From positions 1-27,692 of the forward strand of contig CANRNA010000003.1 in assembly GCA_947631805.1 (NCBI GenBank): a stretch of 27,692 nt of DNA, read 5' to 3'. Shown here piece by piece: positions 1 through 8,045 of this stretch. The position numbers and the translations under genes were made by a program. Numbering within the stretch: position 1 is the stretch's first letter; every line of letters begins with the position of its first letter. The notes below the pieces were generated by a model. It ran no database searches and was not told the DNA's origin. It saw only the letters and a list, made by a program, of their open reading frames with translations. The DNA is from an uncultured Oscillospiraceae bacterium (lineage in GTDB: Bacteria > Bacillota > Clostridia > Oscillospirales > Oscillospiraceae).

Positions 1-936
1 CTGCGCATCATCGAGACGGAGCTCGCCGTGGTCATCACCAACCGGGACGACCAGCTGAAGATCAGCGGCGAGGCGGAAAACGTCATGCACGCGGAGAAGG
101 CCATCGACGGACTGCTGTCCCTGGCGGCCAGGGGGGAGCCCATTGACGGGCAGAACGTGCGCTACATCATCAAAATGGTCCTGGCGGGCCAGGAGGACAA
201 GATCGGGGACCTGGCCAGGGGAGTCATCTGCGTCACGGCCAAGGGCCGCCCGGTCAAGCCCAAGACCATCGGCCAGAAGACCTATGTGGACGCCATCAAA
301 AACAACACCGTGACGCTGGGCATCGGCCCGGCCGGTACGGGCAAGACCTATCTCGCCGTGGCCTGCGCCGTGGCGGCTTTCCGGGAAAAGCGGGTCAACC
401 GCATCGTGCTGACCCGCCCGGCGGTGGAGGCGGGGGAGCGGCTGGGGTTCCTCCCCGGTGACCTGCAGAGCAAGGTGGACCCCTATCTGCGGCCGCTGTA
501 CGACGCCCTGTTCGACATGCTGGGGGCGGAGACCTATAACAAATACATGGAGCGGGGGGACATCGAGGTGGCCCCCCTGGCCTACATGCGCGGCAGGACG
601 TTGGACGACAGCTTCATCATCCTGGACGAGGCCCAGAACACCAGCCGGGAGCAGATGAAGATGTTCCTGACCCGTCTGGGCTTCGGCTCCACGGCGGTCA
701 TCACCGGGGACGTGACCCAGATAGACCTCCCGGCGGACAAGGTGTCGGGGCTGAAGGAGGCCATGCGGGTGCTGGATGGGGTGGAGGACATCGCCATCTG
801 CCGCCTCACCGGCGCGGACGTGGTGCGCCATGTGATCGTGCAGCGCATCATCGAGGCATACGAGAAGCACGCCGGGGAAAATCCCGCCGTGAAGACCTAT
901 AAGCCCAAGGGGCGGAAGGACGGAGGGCGGCGCTGA
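1..936 (+). CDS. phoH: PhoH-family ATPase (5' end outside window)
   Basis: PhoH-like P-loop ATPase, a cytoplasmic nucleotide-binding protein that in Firmicutes sits beside ybeY and is thought to act in RNA metabolism. The reading frame is open from base 1; a GTG at 28 is internal, because the codons before it (LRIIETELAVVI) match the family's N-terminal KH-like region, so the true start lies upstream. The Walker A motif GPAGTGKT is encoded near 331-354 and the Walker B motif FIILDEAQN near 613-639; conserved TRPAVEAGE and GDVTQIDLP stretches are also present. The TGA stop overlaps the ybeY ATG by one base (TGATG), so the two are translationally coupled. The family assignment is secure; its precise biochemical role is not well settled. 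Confidence 0.95.
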   Translation: MRIIETELAVVITNRDDQLKISGEAENVMHAEKAIDGLLSLAARGEPIDGQNVRYIIKMVLAGQEDKIGDLARGVICVTAKGRPVKPKTIGQKTYVDAIKNNTVTLGIGPAGTGKTYLAVACAVAAFREKRVNRIVLTRPAVEAGERLGFLPGDLQSKVDPYLRPLYDALFDMLGAETYNKYMERGDIEVAPLAYMRGRTLDDSFIILDEAQNTSREQMKMFLTRLGFGSTAVITGDVTQIDLPADKVSGLKEAMRVLDGVEDIAICRLTGADVVRHVIVQRIIEAYEKHAGENPAVKTYKPKGRKDGGRR

Positions 937-1412
937 TGGCGGGGCTGAAGCTGAGCGTGCGCTGCGAGCGGGGGCAGAGGTGTCCCAAAGAGCTTCGCGC
1001 CAGGATCAAAAGCGCGGCGGAGACCGTGCTGAGAGCCGAAGAGGTGGGCCAGCCCTGCGAGCTGTCCGTGCTGCTCACGGACGACGAGGGCATCCACGCC
1101 ATCAACCGGCAGTTCCGGGACGTGGACAAGCCCACGGACGTGCTGAGCTTCCCTATGGGGGACACGGACCCGGAGACGGGGCGGCTGCTGCTGGGGGACA
1201 TGGTGCTGAACGTGTCCAGGGCGGCCAGCCAGGGGGAGGAGCTCGGCCACGGGGCGGACCACGAGATCAGCTATCTCACCGTCCACAGCGTGCTGCACCT
1301 GCTGGGCTACGACCATGTTGACGAGGGACCGATGAAAAGAGAGATGCGCGCCCGGGAGAAGGCCATCATGGCCGTGCTGGAGCCGGACACGCGAACGGAG
1401 GAAGCGCAATGA
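936..1412 (+). CDS. ybeY: Endoribonuclease YbeY (rRNA maturation factor)
   Basis: Zinc-dependent single-strand endoribonuclease involved in 16S rRNA 3' end maturation and ribosome quality control. The protein has 158 residues, the usual size. The diagnostic metal-binding motif is H117-x3-H121-x5-H127 within HSVLHLLGYDH, and the upstream region TDVLSFPMGD is also typical. The ATG at 936 overlaps the phoH stop, and its own stop overlaps the era start by four bases (ATGA). In many Firmicutes dgkA and cdd lie between ybeY and era; here they are absent, so ybeY and era are directly coupled, which suits their shared role in maturing the 3' end of 16S rRNA. Confidence 0.96.
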   Translation: MAGLKLSVRCERGQRCPKELRARIKSAAETVLRAEEVGQPCELSVLLTDDEGIHAINRQFRDVDKPTDVLSFPMGDTDPETGRLLLGDMVLNVSRAASQGEELGHGADHEISYLTVHSVLHLLGYDHVDEGPMKREMRAREKAIMAVLEPDTRTEEAQ

Positions 1413-2305
1413 CCAAGACAGCCATGATAACCATCGCCGGGCGGCCCAATGTGGGCAAGTCCACCCTGACGAACGCCCTGGTGGGGGAGAAGATCGCCAT
1501 CGTGTCCCCCAAGCCCCAGACCACCCGCACCCGCATCCTGGCAGTGACCAGCCGGGGGGACACCCAGTTCGTGTTCGCCGACACCCCTGGATTCCACCGG
1601 GCCAGGACGAAGCTGGGCAGCTATATGGACGACGTGGTCCGCCAGAGCGTGGCGGACGTGGACGCGGTGGTGCTGATGGCTGAGCCGGTGCCGACGGTGG
1701 GGGACATAGAGAAAAAGCTCCTGGCCCGCATCCGGGAGACCGGCGTGCCTGCGGTGCTGGCCGTGAACAAGACCGACGCGGTGGAGGAAAAGGACAGGCT
1801 CTTGCCGGTGATAGCCGCCTACAGCCAGGAATATGACTTCGCCGCCATCGTGCCCATCAGCGCCAGGACCGGCGAGGGGGTGGAGGAGCTGCTGGAGGAG
1901 TTGGACAGGTTCGCCGTGCCCGGCCCGGCGCTGTTTCCCGACGACGTTATCTCCGACCAGCCGGAAAAGCAGATATGCGCCGAGATCGTCCGGGAGAAGC
2001 TGCTGCTGTGCCTGGACAAGGAGATACCCCACGGCACCGCCGTGGTGGTGACGAAGTTTTCCGAGCGGGACGATGACAGCGGCATCATCGACATGGACGT
2101 GACCATTTACTGCGAAAAGGCCAGCCACAAGGGCATCATCATCGGCAGGAAGGGCGCCATGCTCAAGCACATCGGGGAGCTGGCCCGCCGGGACATCGAG
2201 GCGTTCATGGGCACGAAGGTGTTTTTGCAGACCTGGGTGAAGGTGAAGGAGAACTGGCGGGACTCCGACGCCCTGCTGCGGAATTTTGGCTTCACCAACG
2301 AGTGA
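1409..2305 (+). CDS. era: GTPase Era
   Basis: Essential GTPase that binds the 3' end of 16S rRNA and assists 30S subunit assembly. The 298-residue protein has the family length. G1 is GRPNVGKST at residues 11-19, G3 is DTPGF at 58-62 and G4 is NKTD at 120-123. The C-terminal KH domain carries the GRKG loop near residues 246-249 and ends with the conserved WVKVKENWRD region. It starts inside the ybeY stop codon (ATGA overlap), so translation is probably coupled. The next gene on this strand, a very short yqzL-like gene, begins about 190 bases later after a region rich in inverted repeats. Confidence 0.97.
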   Translation: MTKTAMITIAGRPNVGKSTLTNALVGEKIAIVSPKPQTTRTRILAVTSRGDTQFVFADTPGFHRARTKLGSYMDDVVRQSVADVDAVVLMAEPVPTVGDIEKKLLARIRETGVPAVLAVNKTDAVEEKDRLLPVIAAYSQEYDFAAIVPISARTGEGVEELLEELDRFAVPGPALFPDDVISDQPEKQICAEIVREKLLLCLDKEIPHGTAVVVTKFSERDDDSGIIDMDVTIYCEKASHKGIIIGRKGAMLKHIGELARRDIEAFMGTKVFLQTWVKVKENWRDSDALLRNFGFTNE

Positions 2306-2311
2306 TGCGGA

Positions 2312-2477
2312 CTGTCAAAGGACGGGTAAACGAGAGCGAAGGCCGGTCAGGCCGGGGGAGCCGCTTCCCCCGAGCGGTTTATGTCCGAGCTGCCAAAAAC
2401 GCGTTTTTTGACAAGCTCCAGTAATGAAACCCGCTCCCCCGTGGCAAACTAGACCTGCGCCCGGTTTGGCCGGGCGC
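2312..2477 (+). other. Structured spacer between era and yqzL
   Basis: The era-yqzL spacer holds several inverted repeats. CGGGGGA at 2353-2359 pairs with TCCCCCG at 2366-2372. GAGCT at 2387-2391 pairs with AGCTC at 2414-2418 around a longer AT-rich arm centred on the 14-base palindrome AAAAACGCGTTTTT (2395-2408). GCGCCCGG pairs with CCGGGCGC in the 2456-2477 area. TGTCAAA at 2313-2319 can pair with TTTGACA at 2407-2413, which would compete with the 2387-2418 hairpin. No T tract follows any stem directly, so none looks like a normal terminator. It matches no RNA family that I recognise. Confidence 0.35.
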
Positions 2478-2495
2478 GGCAATGACCGCGGAGGG

Positions 2496-2588
2496 ATGAC
2501 CTTGGAACAGGACCTGCTCTGGCAGTTGTTTTTGGATACGGGGGACCCTGTGTGCTGGATGCTTTACCGGCATATAGAGTCCCGGTGA
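2496..2588 (+). CDS. yqzL: YqzL-like short protein (about 28-30 residues)
   Basis: Very short gene lying just before recO, where Firmicutes carry yqzL, a small protein of unknown function. The product contains LLWQLFLDTG followed a few residues later by CWMLYRH, resembling the YqzL pattern of LW-x-LF-x2-TG and a following aromatic/leucine-rich YLLYK-like segment. The coordinates use ATG 2496, but the strong GGAGGG at 2490-2495 touches that ATG. The in-frame TTG at 2502 lies six bases after the ribosome binding site and is probably the real start, giving 28 residues. The stop at 2586-2588 is 16 bases before the recO ATG. The identification rests on position plus a short motif. Confidence 0.7.
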   Translation: MTLEQDLLWQLFLDTGDPVCWMLYRHIESR

Positions 2589-2604
2589 CGAGGCGGTACA
2601 TAAA

Positions 2605-3357
2605 ATGTATTTGACGACCAGGGGGCTGGTGCTGCGCCAGGTCCGCTATAAGGAGGCAGACCGCATCCTGACCCTTCTCACGGCAGAGGAGGGCAAGATC
2701 ACGGTGAAGGCCAGAGGGGCCCTGCGCAAGGGAAGCCGCATGGGGGCGGCCAGCCAGGTGCTGTGCTGGTCGGAGTTCACCCTGTTCGGCAACCGGGGCC
2801 GGTGGACGGCGGACGAGGGCTCCACCCTGGAGCAGTTTTTGGGGCTGCGGGAGGACATTTCCCAGCTGGCCCTGGGGACCTATTTCGCCGAGCTTCTGGA
2901 CACGGTGTGCCCGGAGGAGCAGAGCGCTGGCCCTGCCCTGCAGCTGGGGCTCAACGCCCTGTATGCCCTGAGCCGGGGGGTCTATGTGCCGGAGCACATA
3001 AAGGCGGTGTTTGAGCTGCGGCTCATGAGCCTGGAGGGCTTCCAGCCGGAGGTGGACCAGTGCGGAGTGTGCGGGCGCCGGGACGTGGACGGGCCCATGT
3101 TTTCCCCCGCCTCCGGCATGGTCCACTGCGCCGGGTGCGCCCCCGGAGCGGCGGGGCCCAGCGTGGCCCTGGACGGGGAGGCCCTGGCCGCCATGCGCCA
3201 CATCGTGGCCGCGCCGCCGAAGCGGGAGTTTGCCTTCTCCATCCCGGCTCCGTCCCTGGAGCGGCTGGGCCGGGCGGCGGAGCAGTTCGTCCGCTGTCAG
3301 CTGGACAGGAGCTTTTATTCTCTGGATTACTGGAAGAGCGTGAGCGCGGCCCCCTGA
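2605..3357 (+). CDS. recO: DNA repair protein RecO
   Basis: Recombination mediator that with RecR loads RecA on SSB-coated single-stranded DNA and anneals complementary strands. The 250-residue protein has the N-terminal OB fold (LTTRGLVLRQVRYKEADRIL and following) and a C-terminal helical part with a zinc site formed by C153-x2-C156 and C175-x2-C178. The ATG at 2605 follows a GAGGCGG ribosome binding site at 2590-2596. It follows the yqzL-like gene and precedes mutS2 by 30 bases, so these repair genes are probably co-transcribed. Confidence 0.95.
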   Translation: MYLTTRGLVLRQVRYKEADRILTLLTAEEGKITVKARGALRKGSRMGAASQVLCWSEFTLFGNRGRWTADEGSTLEQFLGLREDISQLALGTYFAELLDTVCPEEQSAGPALQLGLNALYALSRGVYVPEHIKAVFELRLMSLEGFQPEVDQCGVCGRRDVDGPMFSPASGMVHCAGCAPGAAGPSVALDGEALAAMRHIVAAPPKREFAFSIPAPSLERLGRAAEQFVRCQLDRSFYSLDYWKSVSAAP

Positions 3358-3387
3358 AGCTGTCCGGGCCGCGAAGGGAGAGACGAT

Positions 3388-5760
3388 ATGGACCTTTACG
3401 AGAAATCCTTGCAGACCATCGAGCTGCCCGCGGTGCTGGAGCTGCTGGCGGCAAAGGCGGCCTCCGACGGAGCCAAGGAGATGGCCCGCCGCCTGCGGCC
3501 CGACGCCCAGCCGGGGCGGGTCCGGGAGCGGCTGGGGGAGACCACCAGCGCCAAGACCATGGTGGAGACGAAGGGGAGCCCCTCCTTCTCCGGGCTGAAG
3601 GACGTCCGTCCGGCCCTGGCCAGAGCGGACAGGGGCGGCATGCTGAACACCAGGGAGCTTTTGGATATCGCCGGGGTGCTGTTCTGCGCCCGGGCGGTGA
3701 GCTCCTATGCCTCCGGGCGGGGGGACTGCGGGAGCCTGAAGCGGCTCTTCACCGCCATAAGCCCCAACCGGTTTCTGGAGGAGAAGATCACCACCGCCAT
3801 CACCGGGGAGGAGGAGATAGCCGACGGGGCCAGCCCGGAGCTGGCGGACATCCGCCGGAAGATGCGGGCCGCCTCCGCCAGGGCCAGGGACGCCCTGCAG
3901 AAGATCATCACCGCCCCGTCCTATTCCAAGGTGCTCCAGGAGCCCATCATCACCCAGCGGGGAGGCCGGTTCGTGGTGCCCGTGCGGGCGGAGAAGCGGG
4001 GAGACCTGCCCGGCCTCGTCCACGACGTGAGCGGCAGCGGCGCTACCCTGTTCGTGGAGCCCATGGGGGTGGTCAAGGCCAACAACGAGCTCCGGGAGCT
4101 GGGGGCCAAGGAGAAGGCGGAGATAGAGCGCATCCTCATGGAGCTGAGCGCCGAGTGCGCCGCCGCCAGGGGCGGCATAGACCTGGATTACACCGTGCTG
4201 ACGGAGCTGGACCTCATTTTTGCCAAGGCGGAGCTGAGCTATGAGCTCAACTGCGGGGAGCCCATCCTGACGGAAAAGGAGCTCATCCTGAAAAAGGCCC
4301 GCCACCCGCTGCTGCCCAAGGGCACGGCCGTGCCCATAGACGCGGCGCTGGGAGGGCAGTACGACACCATCGTCATCACCGGGCCCAACACCGGCGGCAA
4401 GACCGTGACGCTCAAGACCCTGGGGCTCATGTGCGCCATGGCCGGGTGCGGGCTGCACATCCCCGCCGGGGACGGCAGCGCCGTGCCGGTGGTGGAGGAC
4501 ATCCTGGCGGACATCGGGGACGAGCAGTCCATCGAGCAGTCCCTGTCCACCTTCTCCAGCCACATGGTGAACATCGTGGCCATCCTGGAAAAGTGCGGCC
4601 CCGGGAGCCTGGTGCTGCTGGACGAGGTGGGGGCGGGCACCGACCCCACGGAGGGGGCGGCCCTGGCCATATCCATCCTGGAGTACGCCCGCAAAGCGGG
4701 GGCGCTTCTGGCGGCCACCACCCACTATGCGGAGCTGAAGGTATACGCCACCAACACGGCGGGGGTGGTGAACGCCTCCTGCGAGTTCGACGTGAACTCC
4801 CTGCGGCCCACCTACCGGCTGCTGGTGGGCATCCCCGGCAAGTCCAACGCCTTCGCCATCAGCCGCCGCCTGGGGCTTCCCGAGAGCATCATTGAGGACG
4901 CGGGCCGCCGCATCGACGCGGGCAACGCGGACTTTGAGCAGACCATCGAGCGGCTGGAGGCACAGCGGCTCGCCATGGAGCGGGAGACCGAGGAGCGGGA
5001 GCGGGCCAACCGGGCCGCCCAGGAGGACGCCAAGCGGGCCGACCGGCTCCGCCGGGAGCTGGAGGTGCGGCTGGAAAAGGCGGAGCAGAAGGCCCGCCGG
5101 GACGCGGAGCGCATCATCCAGCAGGCACGGGACGCGGCGGACGAGGCCTACCGGCAGATAGACCGGGAGCGGGCCATGATGAACGAGCAGGCCGACCACC
5201 AGAAGATAAACGAGGCCAGGGCGGACCTGCGCCGGAGGCTGAATCTGGCGGAGGAGCAGGTCCGGTCCCGGGAGGAGATACAGTCTCCCCGGCACGTGGC
5301 TCCCAGCCGCCCCATCCGGGCGGGGGACACGGTGGAGCTGGTGTCCACCGGCATGCGGGCGGAGGTGGCCCGCGTCAACCCCAACGGCACCCTCGCCCTC
5401 CAGGCGGGGGCCATGATGGTGACCGCCTCCCCCGAGGAGGTCAATCTGGTGGAAAAGCCCGGGAAAAAGAAGATATCCGTCTCCGCCGCCGCGGGCCAGG
5501 CCCTGCGCACGGCCTCTGTGGCCAGGGAGCTGGACATACGGGGCATGATGGCAGACGAGGCGGAGCTTGCGGTGGAGCGGTATCTGGACGCGGCGGCCGC
5601 CGCCAGGCTGGAGACCGTGACCATCATCCACGGCAAGGGCACCGGCGCCCTCCGAGCGGCGGTCCAGCAGCTGCTCAAGCGCAGCCGCCTGGTGAAGAGT
5701 TTCCGCCTGGGCCGGTACGGCGAGGGGGAAACCGGGGTCACTGTTGTGGAACTGAGATAA
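3388..5760 (+). CDS. mutS2: MutS2 (endonuclease / ribosome-rescue ATPase)
   Basis: MutS2-family ATPase; family members suppress homologous recombination or split collided ribosomes, and lack the mismatch-recognition domain of MutS1. At 790 residues it is full length. Walker A GPNTGGKT is at residues 332-339, then SLSTFSSHM, and Walker B LVLLDEVGAGTDP from about residue 408. A charged coiled coil occupies roughly 515-640. The C-terminal Smr nuclease domain begins near LDIRGMMADEAE (about 714) and contains HGKGTGALR with H748. The start at 3388 follows a GGGAGAGA ribosome binding site. No clear terminator follows before the HPr promoter. Confidence 0.97.
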   Translation: MDLYEKSLQTIELPAVLELLAAKAASDGAKEMARRLRPDAQPGRVRERLGETTSAKTMVETKGSPSFSGLKDVRPALARADRGGMLNTRELLDIAGVLFCARAVSSYASGRGDCGSLKRLFTAISPNRFLEEKITTAITGEEEIADGASPELADIRRKMRAASARARDALQKIITAPSYSKVLQEPIITQRGGRFVVPVRAEKRGDLPGLVHDVSGSGATLFVEPMGVVKANNELRELGAKEKAEIERILMELSAECAAARGGIDLDYTVLTELDLIFAKAELSYELNCGEPILTEKELILKKARHPLLPKGTAVPIDAALGGQYDTIVITGPNTGGKTVTLKTLGLMCAMAGCGLHIPAGDGSAVPVVEDILADIGDEQSIEQSLSTFSSHMVNIVAILEKCGPGSLVLLDEVGAGTDPTEGAALAISILEYARKAGALLAATTHYAELKVYATNTAGVVNASCEFDVNSLRPTYRLLVGIPGKSNAFAISRRLGLPESIIEDAGRRIDAGNADFEQTIERLEAQRLAMERETEERERANRAAQEDAKRADRLRRELEVRLEKAEQKARRDAERIIQQARDAADEAYRQIDRERAMMNEQADHQKINEARADLRRRLNLAEEQVRSREEIQSPRHVAPSRPIRAGDTVELVSTGMRAEVARVNPNGTLALQAGAMMVTASPEEVNLVEKPGKKKISVSAAAGQALRTASVARELDIRGMMADEAELAVERYLDAAAAARLETVTIIHGKGTGALRAAVQQLLKRSRLVKSFRLGRYGEGETGVTVVELR

Positions 5761-5816
5761 ATTATTCTTAATAAAATGTTTACATCTGTGCATTCCTCCA
5801 AATCATAAAAAAAGGT

Positions 5817-5845
5817 TTGCGAATTGGGGATTTTATTGCTAAAAT
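5817..5845 (+). promoter_or_regulatory. Promoter of the HPr gene
   Basis: A TTGCGA -35 box at 5817-5822 and a TAAAAT -10 box at 5840-5845 are separated by 17 bases, in an AT-rich interval that contrasts with the surrounding GC-rich genes. The predicted transcript starts near 5852, about 32 bases before the HPr ATG. Confidence 0.6.
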
Positions 5846-5883
5846 ATAGGAAACATTTGTTTGAAAAGGATCGGTGTACTCCC

Positions 5884-6147
5884 ATGATCAATCGTGAAGT
5901 TACCATCAACAACCAGGTCGGTCTGCACGCCCGGCCCGCCACCTTCTTCATCCAGAAGGCCAACGAGTTCAAGAGCGTCATCTGGATCGAGAAGGAAGAC
6001 CGCCGTGTCAATGCCAAGAGCCTGCTGGGCGTCCTGTCTCTGGGGATCGTCAAGGGCACGACCGTCAACATCATCGCCGACGGGGCCGACGAGGAGGAGG
6101 CGGTGGAGACTCTCACCGACCTCATCGACAAAGAGTTTGCCGAGTAA
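5884..6147 (+). CDS. ptsH: Phosphocarrier protein HPr
   Basis: Small cytoplasmic phosphocarrier of the sugar phosphotransferase system. The protein of 87 residues starts at ATG 5884; the same frame is open further upstream, but that extension is not HPr-like and overlaps the promoter. H15 in GLHARPA is the site phosphorylated by enzyme I. S46 in AKSLLG is the regulatory site used by HPr kinase in Firmicutes for carbon catabolite control. Presence of H15 argues against Crh, which lacks it. The ribosome binding site is weak (AAAGGAT about 12 bases upstream). It stands apart from enzyme I, with its own promoter and a downstream hairpin. Confidence 0.95.
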   Translation: MINREVTINNQVGLHARPATFFIQKANEFKSVIWIEKEDRRVNAKSLLGVLSLGIVKGTTVNIIADGADEEEAVETLTDLIDKEFAE

Positions 6148-6158
6148 TCAGTATTTGC

Positions 6159-6231
6159 AAGGAGAGAAGGGTGTGTGAACAACACACCCTTTCTTGCTGT
6201 TTCTGTGTTTGACCTGCCATGGATAAAATAG
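6159..6231 (+). promoter_or_regulatory. Possible leader ORF and attenuator before uvrC
   Basis: uvrC has no ribosome binding site of its own, but AAGGAGAG lies at 6159-6166. Two overlapping GTG starts sit at usable distance from it: 6171 (13 residues, cysteine-rich, stop 6210-6212) and 6175 (18 residues, stop TAG 6229-6231, running past the uvrC ATG at 6219). Either could deliver ribosomes to the uvrC start by termination and re-initiation. The stem 6167-6176/6182-6191 covers both GTG codons, so translation and termination could interfere. The layout is visible in the sequence; the function is inferred. Confidence 0.3.
6167..6195 (+). terminator. Intrinsic terminator after HPr gene
   Basis: A perfect 10-base stem, 6167-6176 with 6182-6191 (AAGGGTGTGT / ACACACCCTT), with a five-base loop and a short T-rich tail TTCTT. 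It is 20 bases after the HPr stop. The weak T tract suggests some read-through into uvrC, for which no separate promoter is visible. Confidence 0.6.
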
Positions 6232-8042
6232 CCGAGCTTCGGGAAAAAGCAAATAAGCTGCCCCTGCTCCCCGGGGTCTATATCATGATGGACGCCGCCG
6301 GGGAGGTCATCTATGTGGGCAAGGCCAAGGCCCTGAAAAACCGGGTGACCAGCTATTTCCGGGGCGGGGAGCATCTGCCGAAGGTGGCGGCGATGGTCAG
6401 CCACGTGGACGACTTTTCCGTCATCGTGGCCGCGTCGGAGTTCGAGGCCCTGGTGCTGGAAAACAGCCTCATCAAGCGCCACAAGCCCCACTACAACATC
6501 GTTCTGAAGGACGACAAGACCTATCCCTTCCTGCGCCTGGACGAGCGGGAGGAGTACCCTTCCTTCACCATCGTGGGCCGCACGGCCCAGGACGGGGCCC
6601 GGTACTTCGGCCCCTACGGGGGGCGGCAGGTGAGCCGGAACATCCTGGCCACCGTGGCCAAGGCCCTGCGCCTGCCCGGCTGCGGGAAGAAGTTCCCGCG
6701 GGACATCGGCAAGGCCAGGCCCTGCCTGAACTGGCATATAGGCGCCTGCGAGGGCTGGTGCCGGGGAGAGCCGGACGGGGAGGAATACCGGGCCCGGATG
6801 GGCCAGGCGGTACAGATACTCTCCGGCGGGGCCAGGGAACTGATGGCCCGGCTGGAGGGGGAAATGCAGGAGGCGGCGGAGGAGCTGCGCTTTGAAAAGG
6901 CCGCCGCCCTCCGGGACAGGCTGGCGGCGGTGCGGGAGCTGAACAACCGCCAGACCGTGCTGAAGACCGCCAGGGCGGACGTGGACGCGGTGGGCTTCAA
7001 CCGCAGCGCCCAGACGAGCTTCGTGGTGCTCCACTACGCCGAGGGGGACCTGGCGGGGAAGGACATGGAGCTGATGAGCGAGCCCATGGAGGACGACGGA
7101 ACGGCGGTGTCGGCCCTGGTGCGCCAGTACTATGCCCGCCGGGGGGCCTGGCCCAGAACGGTGCTGCTGCCGGTGGAGATAGAGGACGCGGAGCCCCTGG
7201 GAGAGCTTCTCAGCCAGATGGCCGGGCGGAAGGTGGAGCTCGTCATGCCCCAGCGGGGCGTGAAGCGGGAGCTGCTGGAGGCCGCCGCCCGGAACGCCCG
7301 GGAGGAGAGCGTCCGTGCCGAGAGCGAGGCGGAGCGCCGGGTCAAGACACTGGAGTGGCTGCAAAGGATGCTGGGGCTGGAGGAGCCCATCAGACGGGTG
7401 GAGTCCTTCGACATCTCCAACACCGGGGATTTCGGCATCGTGGCGTCCATGGTGGTGTTCGCCGACGGCAAGCCCGCCAGGAGCAAATACAGGAAATTTA
7501 AGATGAAGACCGTGACCAGTCAGGACGACTTCGCCAGCATGCACGAGGCGGTGAGCCGCCGCCTGGCCCATTTCAACGACGAGGACGAGAAATTCACGCC
7601 CCTGCCCGACGTGCTGCTCATAGACGGAGGGGTGGGCCAGGTGGCCGCCGCCATCCAGGCCATGACGGAGCAGGGCCACCCGGACATCCCCGTGTTCGGC
7701 ATGGTGAAGGACGACCGGCACAGGACCCGTGCCCTGACCGCCCCGGACGGGAGGGAGATAGGCCTGAGCGCCAACCCGGCGGTGTTCGCCCTGGTGGGGA
7801 ACATCCAGGAGGAGACCCACCGGTTCGCCATCGAGTACCACAGAAAGCTCCGGCAAAAGACCATCGGCTCCCGGCTGGACGGCATCCCCGGAGTGGGACC
7901 AAAGCGGCGGGACGCCCTTTTGAAGAAATTCAAGAGCGTGAAGGCCGTGGCCGCCGCCACGGAGGAGGAGCTGGCCGCCGTGGTGCCAAGAGACGCCGCA
8001 CGGGCCGTATACGGCCATTTTCATCCATCGGAGGAGAGTTGA
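6219..8042 (+). CDS. uvrC: Excinuclease ABC subunit C
   Basis: UvrC makes both incisions in nucleotide excision repair after UvrA and UvrB find the lesion. The 607-residue protein is full length. The N-terminal GIY-YIG nuclease domain begins near residue 20 (GVYIMMD, then VIYVGKAKALKNRV). The UVR domain that contacts UvrB is around residues 205-240 (ELRFEKAAALRDRL). The RNase H-like domain contains FDISN and LLIDGGVGQ, and tandem helix-hairpin-helix motifs lie at the C terminus (GIPGVGPKRRDALL). The ATG at 6219 is the natural N terminus for the family but has no ribosome binding site next to it. Confidence 0.97.
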   Translation: MDKIAELREKANKLPLLPGVYIMMDAAGEVIYVGKAKALKNRVTSYFRGGEHLPKVAAMVSHVDDFSVIVAASEFEALVLENSLIKRHKPHYNIVLKDDKTYPFLRLDEREEYPSFTIVGRTAQDGARYFGPYGGRQVSRNILATVAKALRLPGCGKKFPRDIGKARPCLNWHIGACEGWCRGEPDGEEYRARMGQAVQILSGGARELMARLEGEMQEAAEELRFEKAAALRDRLAAVRELNNRQTVLKTARADVDAVGFNRSAQTSFVVLHYAEGDLAGKDMELMSEPMEDDGTAVSALVRQYYARRGAWPRTVLLPVEIEDAEPLGELLSQMAGRKVELVMPQRGVKRELLEAAARNAREESVRAESEAERRVKTLEWLQRMLGLEEPIRRVESFDISNTGDFGIVASMVVFADGKPARSKYRKFKMKTVTSQDDFASMHEAVSRRLAHFNDEDEKFTPLPDVLLIDGGVGQVAAAIQAMTEQGHPDIPVFGMVKDDRHRTRALTAPDGREIGLSANPAVFALVGNIQEETHRFAIEYHRKLRQKTIGSRLDGIPGVGPKRRDALLKKFKSVKAVAAATEEELAAVVPRDAARAVYGHFHPSEES

Positions 8043-8045
8043 CTT

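Noticed and set aside
2387..2418. Hairpin around AAAAACGCGTTTTT as terminator of era
   Set aside because: The T run is inside the stem and no T tract follows; yqzL and recO downstream have no evident promoter, so the operon probably continues.
2449..5793. Very long minus-strand open frame (over 1100 codons) across recO and mutS2
   Set aside because: It is antisense to two certain genes. High GC removes stop codons from shadow frames; its translation is rich in His, Gly, Gln and Pro and has no domains.
5884..6147. HPr-like protein as Crh
   Set aside because: Crh lacks the phosphorylatable His15; here both H15 and S46 are present.
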